Source: Candidatus Hydrogenedens terephthalaticus JGI OTU-1 (GTDB lineage: Bacteria > Hydrogenedentota > Hydrogenedentia > Hydrogenedentales > Hydrogenedentaceae). From it: a stretch of 12,580 nucleotides of DNA. The position numbers and the translations under genes were made by a program. The notes below the pieces were generated by a model. It worked only from the letters and a program-made list of their open reading frames with translations, made no database searches and was not told where the DNA came from. Location of the stretch: the NCBI GenBank assembly GCA_000493945.1, contig AWNW01000003.1, positions 1 to 12,580 on the forward strand, read 5' to 3'. Of the stretch, positions 1-7,848 are shown piece by piece. Position 1 is the first letter of the stretch, and each line of letters begins with the position of its first letter.

Positions 1-1748
1 GACTTCTCGCTTATATACTTATTTGTAACGACCCTGTTCCTTACGGCTTTTCACCATCACCCTATCAACCTATTAAATGGGATGAAATTGATGTTAGCGG
101 GATGTATGCTCTGGATGCATTAGATAGAGCAATGGGTTATGCACCAGGAACACTTTCTTCCTGGAACCCATTTTTAGTTCGGGGAACCACTCCACCTACA
201 GGATGTAAATTAATGCTACCTGCGGGTGATGGCACAAAATTATTAGCAGTGTTAAGTGATCCATCTATTAAACAAGCCGAAATAGTTGCATATAGAGTTA
301 AAAAAGGTGAAACTGCTTATCATATTGCGAAGAAATATGATATTTCTGTTAGTGAATTACTAAAAGTAAACGGTTTCAATAGTGTCAAATCTATAAAGGC
401 AGGCATGGAAATACAAATTCCTTTATCTAAAAAAGGACATTTTAGTTTTGCTAAAAGTGAAGTTAAAAAAGAAAGTGGACAAGAAACAAAAGATTACCAT
501 CTTGTTCAAAAAGGGGAAACCTTATTTTCTATAGGGAAAAAATATGGCATTGAAGTAGAAAATTTAGCGGTATGGAATAATATGAAAAGCGACCAGAGAT
601 TGAAAGTGGGAGATAAAATATCTTTAAAGCCACTTTCTGTTCAAAATATCGAAGTATCCCAATCCATTTCCCATGAAGAAGGAAAACTGCGAACAAAAGA
701 TATTTATCATGTAGTAAAAGCGGGAGACACTATTAATGCAATTGCTAAAACCTATTCTATAAAGCCCGAAAAGATAATGGAGATGAACAATCTTTCAGCA
801 AAGTCAATATTACATGTAGGTCAAAGGCTTATTATTGGAAAAGAAACAATCAAAGAAACACAAGAAACGAAACCAACAGTAGTTTCCACAGATATTCCAG
901 AGAATACCAAAATTGCCGAGGTAAAAAGTGAAAACAAAGTCCACGAAGTCCAAAAAGGAGATACCCTTGGAAAAATTGCTTCTCTTTATAAAACTGATAT
1001 AAGTAAATTAAAACAGTGGAATAAATTAGATGATAATTCCACTCTTAAAATAGGACAGAAAATATATTTATACAACCCTGAGATAAAAGAGAATATCCAA
1101 CCCAAAGAGGGAAAATATCAAGGAAATATATATATTGTAAAACAAGGAGACACACTTTCTAAGATTGCAAAAGAAAATAATACAACTATAAAAAGTATTT
1201 TAGAGTTGAACAACCTGAATGAAAATTCTAATTTACAAATTGGACAAAGACTTATTTTATCTCGCGAAATGACAAGTAATAAAAGCAACACTCCCCAAAT
1301 ATCAAAAGAAAAAACATCCGTAAAAGAAGATATTACCCCAACAGATTTTATTATATATCGTGTGCAACCCGGAGATAATTTGTGGTCAATAGCGAGAAAA
1401 AACAATATCTCTGTAAACGAAATAACTCAATGGAATAATTTGGATACATCGAAACAATTAAAGATTGGTCAGGAAATAAAAATACGAGCGGTGGCAAAAC
1501 AGGATGTAAATACAGATAAAAGAGACAGGATACAGGTTTCTGCAGTAACTACTATAGCAGAATCACAAGTTACTCCATTGCAAGATAAAAAGCAATCTCA
1601 AACAGACACATACACCGTTCAAAAAGGAGATTCTTTATATTCAATTTCTAAAAAATTAGGGGTTTCATTAAAAGAACTCATGGAGATTAATAATTTTGAT
1701 GGAAAAAAAGTCCTTCAGGTGGGAGAGACAATTCGTATTAAAAAATAA
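1..1748 (+). CDS. MltD-like membrane-bound lytic murein transglycosylase, C-terminal part, seven LysM repeats (5' partial)
   Basis: The reading frame is open from base 3 with no stop, so the gene starts before the window; the first in-frame ATG (102) is internal. 581 residues are visible. Residues 1-95 resemble the segment that follows the SLT catalytic domain in MltD proteins: an Ile-Cys-Asn-Asp-Pro helix end, Tyr-Gly-Phe, then Trp-Asn-Pro and a Thr-Thr-Pro-Pro turn. Seven LysM repeats follow, at visible residues of about 97-141, 164-210, 234-279, 314-359, 376-419, 451-495 and 537-581. Each has the V-x-x-G-[DE]-[TNS] opening and an IG/VG-x-x-[IL] close. Linkers of 10-40 residues rich in Lys, Ser, Thr and Glu separate them. 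Family role: cleaves peptidoglycan glycan strands in the periplasm, with LysM binding GlcNAc-containing chains. The catalytic Glu is off the window, so activity cannot be judged. E. coli MltD has two LysM; seven is many. Confidence 0.85.
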   Translation, partial: LLAYILICNDPVPYGFSPSPYQPIKWDEIDVSGMYALDALDRAMGYAPGTLSSWNPFLVRGTTPPTGCKLMLPAGDGTKLLAVLSDPSIKQAEIVAYRVKKGETAYHIAKKYDISVSELLKVNGFNSVKSIKAGMEIQIPLSKKGHFSFAKSEVKKESGQETKDYHLVQKGETLFSIGKKYGIEVENLAVWNNMKSDQRLKVGDKISLKPLSVQNIEVSQSISHEEGKLRTKDIYHVVKAGDTINAIAKTYSIKPEKIMEMNNLSAKSILHVGQRLIIGKETIKETQETKPTVVSTDIPENTKIAEVKSENKVHEVQKGDTLGKIASLYKTDISKLKQWNKLDDNSTLKIGQKIYLYNPEIKENIQPKEGKYQGNIYIVKQGDTLSKIAKENNTTIKSILELNNLNENSNLQIGQRLILSREMTSNKSNTPQISKEKTSVKEDITPTDFIIYRVQPGDNLWSIARKNNISVNEITQWNNLDTSKQLKIGQEIKIRAVAKQDVNTDKRDRIQVSAVTTIAESQVTPLQDKKQSQTDTYTVQKGDSLYSISKKLGVSLKELMEINNFDGKKVLQVGETIRIKK

Positions 1749-1836
1749 AAAACTGTTGGATTAATAATATCAGGGCATATTTACTTTTATTCAATAACTG
1801 ATTTATAATTTATTTATAAGAATAGGTTTTAATAAT

Positions 1837-2400
1837 ATGAAAAAGCAATGGTTTCTTTGTTTTATTTTCATATTTATATTCACTTTGTATATATGGAGTG
1901 AAAATAGTCAAAACAAAGGAAATGCAGATATGGCAACATCTCGTTTAACTATTACAAGTTCAGCGTTTAAGATGGGTTCTACCATTCCAAAAAAATATAC
2001 GGGAGATGGTGTTGATGTTTCCCCACCGTTAAGTTGGGATGGTGTGCCGGAAGGGACAAAGTCATTTGCACTAATTTCAGACGACCCGGATGCTCCTGTG
2101 GGAACATGGGTTCATTGGGTTATTTTTAACATTCCTTTTTCGGAAAAGGGCCTCCCCGAGGGAGTTCCTAAGCAGAATACACTCCCTAATGGTGCTAAAC
2201 AGGGAATGAACGATTTCCGTAAGATTGGATATAATGGTCCTGCTCCACCTCCCGGTAAGCCGCATAGATATTACTTTAAATTATATGCTCTGGATATAGT
2301 ATTGGATTTGCCTGCAGGTATAAAGAAGTCAGAATTGTTAAAAGCAATGGAAGGGCATATCCTTTCCACATCCGAGTATATGGGGACTTACCAAAGGTAG
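1837..2400 (+). CDS. PEBP / YbhB-YbcL (Raf kinase inhibitor-like) family protein with N-terminal membrane or export segment
   Basis: 187 residues. The phosphatidylethanolamine-binding-protein fold is clear: S-P-P-L-S-W at 62-67, the D-P-D-A-P ligand loop at 83-87, W-V-H-W at 91-94, and the G-P-x-P-P-P-G-K-P-H-R-Y block at 134-145 including His143. Residues 1-20 are Met-Lys-Lys followed by a very hydrophobic Phe/Ile/Leu stretch, like a signal peptide or anchor, but I see neither a good Ala-x-Ala cleavage site nor a lipobox Cys. An internal Met32 (base 1930) has a better ribosome binding site than the first ATG and would give a 156-residue cytoplasmic form, close to the usual bacterial YbhB size. 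Bacterial members bind small ligands and their function is mostly unknown. The gene is flanked by gaps of 88 and 87 bases and may be transcribed alone. Confidence 0.9.
   Translation: MKKQWFLCFIFIFIFTLYIWSENSQNKGNADMATSRLTITSSAFKMGSTIPKKYTGDGVDVSPPLSWDGVPEGTKSFALISDDPDAPVGTWVHWVIFNIPFSEKGLPEGVPKQNTLPNGAKQGMNDFRKIGYNGPAPPPGKPHRYYFKLYALDIVLDLPAGIKKSELLKAMEGHILSTSEYMGTYQR
1915..1920 (+). promoter_or_regulatory. Internal Shine-Dalgarno (AAAGGA) before the alternative PEBP start at 1930
   Basis: AAAGGA lies 9 bases before an in-frame ATG at 1930 (Met32). The first ATG at 1837 has only a weaker AATAGG (1821-1826), 10 bases away. This is the best start signal in the gene and would produce a form without the hydrophobic leader. 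Whether both starts are used cannot be told from sequence alone. Confidence 0.45.
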
Positions 2401-2472
2401 TTTCTTAAGAAAAAATAATGTTTATACACTTTATTCAGAAAGTAGGGTTTTTTTAAATAAAATAAAGAATAG

Positions 2473-2478
2473 AAAGGA
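2473..2478 (+). promoter_or_regulatory. Shine-Dalgarno (AAAGGA) of the alpha-mannosidase gene
   Basis: AAAGGA lies 9 bases before the ATG at 2488, in a purine-rich leader. It supports 2488 as the start and marks the head of the five-gene run. I could not find a convincing -35/-10 pair in the 87-base gap upstream. Confidence 0.6.
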
Positions 2479-2487
2479 AAAAATAAA

Positions 2488-5400
2488 ATGCTTCCGTTAG
2501 AAGTAGAACATAAATTACAACACCGCCTTGAAGTGATTAATAAATGGCGTTATGGAAAAATATGTGATATTGATTTGGAGATGTCGGCAACAATGGAGCA
2601 TTTCAGAACCCCTCCAGAACATCTTGAATATAATCCTGCCCCTGTTGGTTCAAAATGGGGTAGCCATTGGGAGACTGTCTGGTTTCGTGGGCAAATAGAA
2701 ATACCTAAGCAATATAAAGGCCATCGGATATATTATAGACACGAAAGTATCGCAGAAAAATTGTTGTTTGTGAATGGAAAGCCCTATGCTGGGATGGATA
2801 TAAAACATCCAGTAGTATTATTAAACCCTTATTCCAAAGGTGGAGAACAATACAATATTTATATAGAAGCGTATTGTGGACACCCATTTCCCGGGGTGGA
2901 AGGCTATGATATTCGGGTGAGAACCTTACATTCGGTAGGAGAAGCACCTGAAAGTGAGCCCCCTCTTGAATTAGAAGCAAGTGAATTATTATATGAAAGG
3001 GTGCATATAACACAGTTATATTTCGATGCTCTTGCTTTATTCCAAACAGCAAAAATCCTTGATAAAAATTCTCTAAGACGAGCCAGGATATTAAAAGGGT
3101 TAAATGAAGCATTAGACATTATCCCGATGCATTGGGAGACAGAGGAAGAGTTAGAAACTGCGGTAAAGACTGCTCAAAAAGTAATAAACTCTTTAATAAA
3201 ATGTCATAATGGGACTACAACACCTTTTGTAGGTATTGTTGGACATGCTCATATTGATATTGGATGGCTCTGGCCTGTTAAAGAGACAATTCGGAAAGCG
3301 GCTCGTACCTTTTCAAGTATGTTATTACTGATGGAGACCTATCCCGAATTTCGTTTCATACAGTCACAACCTGTTTTGTATCGAATGATAGAAGAAAATT
3401 ATCCGGAACTTTTAGGAAAAATAGTAAAAAGGGTAAAAGAAGGGCGCTGGGAACCTAATGGCGGAATGTGGGTTGAAGCAGATTGTAATATTTCAGGGGG
3501 AGAATCCTTGGTTCGACAATTTTTAGAAGGAATAAAAGCAGTAAAAAAATATTTTGGATATGTTCCAGATACATTATGGTTACCTGATGTATTTGGTTAT
3601 TCCTCTGCTTTGCCCCAAATTTTGAACAAATGCAATATAAAAAACTTTATTACAAGCAAGATAAATTGGAATGATACAAATCGCTTTCCATACGATACAT
3701 TTTGGTGGCAGGGAATAGATGGCTCTCGTATATTTACACATTTCTTAACAACCCGAACCAATGGCTACAATGCTTTTCCCAATCCTATTGTTATAAAAGA
3801 AACATGGGATTATGTTCAACAAAAAGAAATCCAGAATGCAGTTTTATGTTCTATCGGATATGGTGATGGAGGTGGGGGAACTACTTTAGAAATGATTGAA
3901 ATAGCCAGACGGTTGAAAGATTTGGAGGGATGTCCCAAAGTTGATTTTGTAAATGTTTCCGAGTTTTTATCTAAACTTCGAGAAGATATTAGAGATGAGA
4001 TTCCTTGTTGGGTAGGCGAACTTTACCTCGAACTTCATCGGGGCACATATACTACGCAGGCAAAAACAAAGAAATATATGCGCAAATTAGAATTTTTGTT
4101 GCGTAATGTGGAGATTTGGGCTTCTTTGGCATTTATTTATGGGAACGAATATCCATCGCAAAAGTTAGAAATGTTATGGAGAAAATTATTAACAAATCAA
4201 TTCCACGATATACTGCCGGGTAGTTCAATCCGTGAAGTTTATCAGGATGCAGAGAAAGAATTTGAGGAGATAGAAAAGGAATTAAAAGATGTTCAAGAAA
4301 AAACTATGGAATTTTTAGGAACAAAAATTCATTCTGATCCGAATAACAATGGATATTTAGTTTGTAATTCCTTGTCATGGGAAAGAAATGACACTGTTTT
4401 TGTTCCCAATAAGGAATATAGTGCTGCTATTGATGTAAACGGCAATTACTTGGAAACCCAAAAAAACCAGCAGGGGCTATATGTTTCTGTTTCAATGCCA
4501 CCGATGAGTATTGTTCCCATCGCCTTAAGAAAAATAGAAACTGTCAATCCAAGTCCATTTGTCAATATTAATGACACATTAGAAACACCTTTTTACAAAG
4601 TAAAATTCGATAAAGCAGGTAGAATTATTAGTCTATGGGACAAAGAAGCACACCGAGAAGTTGTAAAAGAAGGGTATTCGTTAAATTCTCTTTATACGGC
4701 AGAGGATATCCCTGTTTGCTGGGATGCATGGGATATTAATTCGGATTACAGAGATAAAATACAATATGAAGAGAACCTCGTTTCATCAAGAGTAGTTGAA
4801 GATGGACCTATCATGCATGTAATTCGCAGAGAATATAAGATTGGGAAAAGGTCGAGCCTTATTCAAGATATTATCTTCTATTCAAAAAGCCGACGGATTG
4901 ACTTCAAAACAGAAGTAGATTGGCATGAAAAACATACATTATTAAAAACAGGGTTTTACTTTAATGTTCTGGCTGAGGAATTTAAAAATGAAATTCAGTT
5001 CGGTCATGTAGTTCGGCCTTTACACCAAAATACTTCATGGGATAGAGCGAAATTTGAAGTTTGTGCCCATAAGTGGGTAGATGTTTCAGAGGCAGATTAT
5101 GGCGTTGCCTTGATTAATGATTGTAAATATGGACATGATGCCTATAATGGCCGTATATCACTAACACTTCTTCGTTCTCCTATGGCTCCCGATATGGAAG
5201 CAGACCAGGGTAAACATGAGTTTACCTACGCCATTTTACCTCATAAGGGAGATTTTAATGTTAAATCTGTTGCCCGTTCTGCTTATGAATTAAATGTGCC
5301 TATAGATATTTATGCACATCAAGGAAAAGAGGAACCGACCCAAGAAAGCATATCCTTATGTTGGGTTGATAATCCCAATGTTATTATTGAATCTATAAAA

Positions 5401-5616
5401 AAATGCGAATTAGATGAATCTATAATAATCCGTTTCTATGAGGCGGGAAAAACAAGAGGTTCAGTTAATTTATCATTCCCATTTCGAGTCAAGAAAGCCT
5501 ACGAGTGTAATCTATTAGAAGAAAATATCGTTTCTTTAGATGTAGCGAATAATAATGTTAAAATTTCAGTTAGTCCATTTGAAATTAAGACAATAAAAGT
5601 ATATTATCGTATATAG
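2488..5616 (+). CDS. Alpha-mannosidase, glycoside hydrolase family 38
   Basis: 1042 residues, the normal length of bacterial and lysosomal-type GH38 enzymes. Order: an N-terminal beta-rich domain (about 30-150) and a helical linker, then the catalytic (beta/alpha)7 domain starting at G-H-A-H-I-D-I-G-W (252-260), a helical middle domain, and large beta-sandwich domains from about 615 to the end. Expected zinc ligands are His255 and Asp257, the nucleophile Asp367 (in W-L-P-D-V-F-G-Y), and His573 (in N-Q-F-H-D-I-L-P-G). The H-R-G-T-Y-T motif (517-522) is also intact, so the enzyme should be active. It removes alpha-linked mannose from glycans with retention of configuration. No signal peptide is seen, so it probably acts in the cytoplasm on imported oligosaccharides. 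It leads a tightly spaced run, yet no sugar importer lies nearby. The linkage specificity cannot be read from the sequence. Confidence 0.95.
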   Translation: MLPLEVEHKLQHRLEVINKWRYGKICDIDLEMSATMEHFRTPPEHLEYNPAPVGSKWGSHWETVWFRGQIEIPKQYKGHRIYYRHESIAEKLLFVNGKPYAGMDIKHPVVLLNPYSKGGEQYNIYIEAYCGHPFPGVEGYDIRVRTLHSVGEAPESEPPLELEASELLYERVHITQLYFDALALFQTAKILDKNSLRRARILKGLNEALDIIPMHWETEEELETAVKTAQKVINSLIKCHNGTTTPFVGIVGHAHIDIGWLWPVKETIRKAARTFSSMLLLMETYPEFRFIQSQPVLYRMIEENYPELLGKIVKRVKEGRWEPNGGMWVEADCNISGGESLVRQFLEGIKAVKKYFGYVPDTLWLPDVFGYSSALPQILNKCNIKNFITSKINWNDTNRFPYDTFWWQGIDGSRIFTHFLTTRTNGYNAFPNPIVIKETWDYVQQKEIQNAVLCSIGYGDGGGGTTLEMIEIARRLKDLEGCPKVDFVNVSEFLSKLREDIRDEIPCWVGELYLELHRGTYTTQAKTKKYMRKLEFLLRNVEIWASLAFIYGNEYPSQKLEMLWRKLLTNQFHDILPGSSIREVYQDAEKEFEEIEKELKDVQEKTMEFLGTKIHSDPNNNGYLVCNSLSWERNDTVFVPNKEYSAAIDVNGNYLETQKNQQGLYVSVSMPPMSIVPIALRKIETVNPSPFVNINDTLETPFYKVKFDKAGRIISLWDKEAHREVVKEGYSLNSLYTAEDIPVCWDAWDINSDYRDKIQYEENLVSSRVVEDGPIMHVIRREYKIGKRSSLIQDIIFYSKSRRIDFKTEVDWHEKHTLLKTGFYFNVLAEEFKNEIQFGHVVRPLHQNTSWDRAKFEVCAHKWVDVSEADYGVALINDCKYGHDAYNGRISLTLLRSPMAPDMEADQGKHEFTYAILPHKGDFNVKSVARSAYELNVPIDIYAHQGKEEPTQESISLCWVDNPNVIIESIKKCELDESIIIRFYEAGKTRGSVNLSFPFRVKKAYECNLLEENIVSLDVANNNVKISVSPFEIKTIKVYYRI

Positions 5617-5631
5617 TATGGATATATAAGA

Positions 5632-6087
5632 ATGAAAGAAAATAATATGGACCAAAAAATAATGGCATTTTCTCAGGAATGTATCCGCTGGGTAGTTCGA
5701 TTTCTAACTATTGTAATGGTTTTTGTTATTGCCTATTCTGCTCTTGATATTGTTAGTGTAGTTTTGTCTAAAATATGGAATGTTCCTAAATTCTTCCTCA
5801 CGGTAGATGACCTGGTAGATATTTTTGGTGCATTTTTAGGGGTATTGATAGCCATTGAGATTTATGAGAATATAGTTATTTATCTTCGAGAAGATGTTAT
5901 TCATGTCCGAGTTGTTGTTGCTACCGCACTTATTGCTGTTAGCAGAAAAGTAATTATCATGGATTTTAATAAAATGGACCCCTTAAATGTTTTTGCATTA
6001 GGAGCATTAGTAATTGCAGTTGCTGTTGCATACTGGTTTGTTCGCTCAGAAAAGAAATCATTAAGAAAAGAAGAAAGAGAGACATAG
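5632..6087 (+). CDS. PsiE-family (phosphate-starvation-inducible E) membrane protein
   Basis: 151 residues with four predicted membrane helices at about 19-42, 62-84, 90-109 and 119-137 and a basic C-terminal tail. The pattern Ile-Glu-Ile-Tyr at the end of helix 2, then helix 3 ending in A-V-S-R-K-V-I-I-M-D (102-111) and D-P-L-N-V before helix 4, matches what I know of PsiE (E. coli PsiE is 136 residues). Its molecular function is unknown; the E. coli gene responds to phosphate starvation and cAMP-CRP. I saw no Pho-box-like repeat here, so phosphate control is not supported. The start at 5632 has a weak GGA 9 bases upstream; an ATG at 5647 (Met6) is an alternative. It sits 15 bases after the mannosidase and 18 bases before the ABC ATPase, so it is probably co-transcribed. 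Confidence 0.8.
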   Translation: MKENNMDQKIMAFSQECIRWVVRFLTIVMVFVIAYSALDIVSVVLSKIWNVPKFFLTVDDLVDIFGAFLGVLIAIEIYENIVIYLREDVIHVRVVVATALIAVSRKVIIMDFNKMDPLNVFALGALVIAVAVAYWFVRSEKKSLRKEERET

Positions 6088-6098
6088 ATAAAACAATA

Positions 6099-6118
6099 CA
6101 ATTGTATGAACACAATTG
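6099..6118 (+). promoter_or_regulatory. Short inverted repeat with the ABC ATPase start codon in its loop
   Basis: CAATTGT (6099-6105) and ACAATTG (6112-6118) are perfect inverted copies separated by the six bases ATGAAC, whose ATG is the start codon of the next gene. A 7-bp, AT-rich RNA hairpin would hold the start codon in its loop. No Shine-Dalgarno lies at the usual distance; the nearest purine run ends about 24 bases upstream. It could be chance in AT-rich DNA, or it could tie translation of this gene to the ribosome arriving from the PsiE gene. Confidence 0.3.
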
Positions 6119-7083
6119 CAATCCTAAAAACAGTTCATTTAACAAAAAAATACTCAGGACTTTCTTCAAAAGAATATTATGCTGTAAATGATCTTTCTTT
6201 TGAAATATATAAAGGGGAGGTTTTTGGTTTTCTTGGAAGGAATGGGGCGGGTAAAACAACAACAATAAAGATGATTTGTGGATTGTTAATACCTACATCA
6301 GGGAAAGTATATATTAACGGTATTGAAACTATAGACCCCAATTCGAGAAAAAATCTTGGATACCTCCCTGAACAACCTTATTTTTACGAATACCTTACAC
6401 CGAGGGAAACTATCGAGTTCTATTGTAGATTAAAAGGAATAGACGCAAAAGAAAGACAACAAGAATGGTTAAGACTTTCTGAACTTCTTGATTTAAAACC
6501 AATTGCAGATATCCGATTAAAAAATTTTTCCAAAGGAATGAGGCAGAAAATAGGTTTTGCTATAGCCTTGGTAGGAAATCCAGATTTCTTGATTTTAGAT
6601 GAACCTATGAGTGGGTTAGACCCTGTAGGAAGGAAACATATCCGCGAACTTATTCAACAGCAAAAGGAGATGGGAAAGACTATATTTTTCAGTTCCCATG
6701 TTTTAAGCGATGTAGAACAATTATGTGATAGAGTAGGTGTATTATCAAAAGGCAAATTGGTGGCTATAGGGCATGTTCGAGAGGTATTACAGCAAGATAT
6801 TCGGCAGGTCGAGGTAGTATTTAAGAATTTAGATACTGCTCTAATATCTTCCTTACAACAAAAAGGCACTTTAACCCGAACATGGGAAGACTATTTCCAA
6901 TTCCGATTTGAAAATATTTCTATTGCAAATCAATTCATAACCGAATGTCTTCAAAAAGGTGCTGTTATCATCGAATGTAGCCCACAAAGAGAGACATTAG
7001 AAGACTACTTCATGAGAATGCAAATCGTTGAAGATAGTCAGATAAAGAAAAATGACATTTACTATTCCCGAGTTGAGGAATAA
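6106..7083 (+). CDS. ABC transporter ATP-binding protein (ABC-2 exporter type)
   Basis: 325 residues. All nucleotide-binding motifs are present: Walker A G-R-N-G-A-G-K-T (44-51), Q-loop Gln90 in L-P-E-Q-P, a signature F-S-K-G-M (141-145, a variant of LSGGQ common in this subfamily), Walker B F-L-I-L-D-E-P (161-167) with catalytic Glu166, and the switch His198. The sequence is of the CcmA/NosF/Nod-factor-like group that powers ABC-2 permeases. The C-terminal 100 residues after the ATPase core are the variable regulatory part. The permease follows after only 3 bases and its Shine-Dalgarno lies inside this gene, so the two form one transporter. The upstream stop at 6085-6087 is in the same frame, and 6106 is the only reasonable start. 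The substrate is unknown. Confidence 0.93.
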   Translation: MNTIAILKTVHLTKKYSGLSSKEYYAVNDLSFEIYKGEVFGFLGRNGAGKTTTIKMICGLLIPTSGKVYINGIETIDPNSRKNLGYLPEQPYFYEYLTPRETIEFYCRLKGIDAKERQQEWLRLSELLDLKPIADIRLKNFSKGMRQKIGFAIALVGNPDFLILDEPMSGLDPVGRKHIRELIQQQKEMGKTIFFSSHVLSDVEQLCDRVGVLSKGKLVAIGHVREVLQQDIRQVEVVFKNLDTALISSLQQKGTLTRTWEDYFQFRFENISIANQFITECLQKGAVIIECSPQRETLEDYFMRMQIVEDSQIKKNDIYYSRVEE

Positions 7084-7086
7084 AAA

Positions 7087-7848
7087 ATGAGAATTTTAGC
7101 AGTAGCCCAAAATACATTCCGCGAATCCGTTCGCGATAAAGTCTTGTATGTTTTATTACTTTTTGCAGGGGTGGTTATTATTGGTTCAAAAGCAGTGGGC
7201 TGGATAAGTATTGGACAGGATATAAAGATTATTAAAGACCTATCATTAGCGGGAATGTCTGTTTTCGGGGCTTTAATTGCTATTTTTGTGGGAACAAATC
7301 TTGTTTACAAAGAAATTGATAAACGAACGATTTATACTATCATTGCTCAACCTCTGCATCGTTATGAGTTTGTTATCGGAAAATATTTAGGTTTGTCTCT
7401 TTTAATTTTCGGGGTGGTTGTATTGATGAGTATTATATCTGCAATATATATTGTTATTTTAGGTGGAGATATTAATCATTGGTATTTTATCGCTTCGTTC
7501 CTTGTGTTTATGAAGTTATTATTAGTAACAGCCCTTGCTGTTCTCTTCTCTACCTTAAGTTCTCCTATTTTAGGGGCAATTATAGTATTTTGTTTCTATG
7601 TATTTGGGCATTCAACGGGAGTGCTAATTGACCTTCCACCGAATTTTGAAGGAACATGGAGTAAACCCCTGTTACAAGCACTATATTACATATTACCCAA
7701 TTTTTCTAATTTTGACATCCGTTCCGAAGTCGTTAATGGGGTTCCTGTGTCCTATTTGTATGTGATTTATACAATCGTATATGCAATCTTATATTCGGTG
7801 TTTTTTATTTATCTTGCGGTCTTAATGTTTCAGAGGAAAGATGTTTAA
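7087..7848 (+). CDS. ABC-2 type transporter permease subunit
   Basis: 253 residues. Six hydrophobic helices are seen at about 19-39, 55-74, 100-125, 132-156, 159-178 and 222-246. The N-terminus (N-T-F-R-E-S-V-R-D-K) is the amphipathic entry helix typical of ABC-2 permeases. The segment after helix 2, with K-E-I-D-K-R-T-I-Y and Q-P-L-x-R-Y-E-F-x-x-G-K-Y, is the characteristic cytoplasmic motif of the NosY/CcmB-like group, expected to touch the ATPase. GAGGAA at 7075-7080, 6 bases before the ATG, is a good ribosome binding site. The role is export or extraction of an unknown substrate across the inner membrane together with the ATPase just upstream. The end overlaps the next gene by 8 bases, which suggests translational coupling. 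Confidence 0.9.
   Translation: MRILAVAQNTFRESVRDKVLYVLLLFAGVVIIGSKAVGWISIGQDIKIIKDLSLAGMSVFGALIAIFVGTNLVYKEIDKRTIYTIIAQPLHRYEFVIGKYLGLSLLIFGVVVLMSIISAIYIVILGGDINHWYFIASFLVFMKLLLVTALAVLFSTLSSPILGAIIVFCFYVFGHSTGVLIDLPPNFEGTWSKPLLQALYYILPNFSNFDIRSEVVNGVPVSYLYVIYTIVYAILYSVFFIYLAVLMFQRKDV

Noticed and set aside
102..104. ATG at 102 as the start of the LysM protein
   Set aside because: The frame is open back to base 3 and the residues before the ATG match the MltD family, so the true start is upstream of the window.
291..1745. Possible tandem DNA repeat array across the LysM region
   Set aside because: The repetition is at protein level only; the DNA copies differ strongly and spacing varies, so this is a multi-domain gene, not a DNA repeat or CRISPR array.
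2401..2412. Perfect 12-base palindrome TTTCTTAAGAAA after the PEBP stop codon
   Set aside because: It has no loop, so it cannot form a standard terminator hairpin, and such A/T palindromes are common by chance here. An operator cannot be excluded but nothing supports one.
2705..3119. Antisense ORFs inside the mannosidase gene
   Set aside because: They are low-complexity shadow frames lacking ribosome sites, inside a clearly coding, intact GH38 gene.
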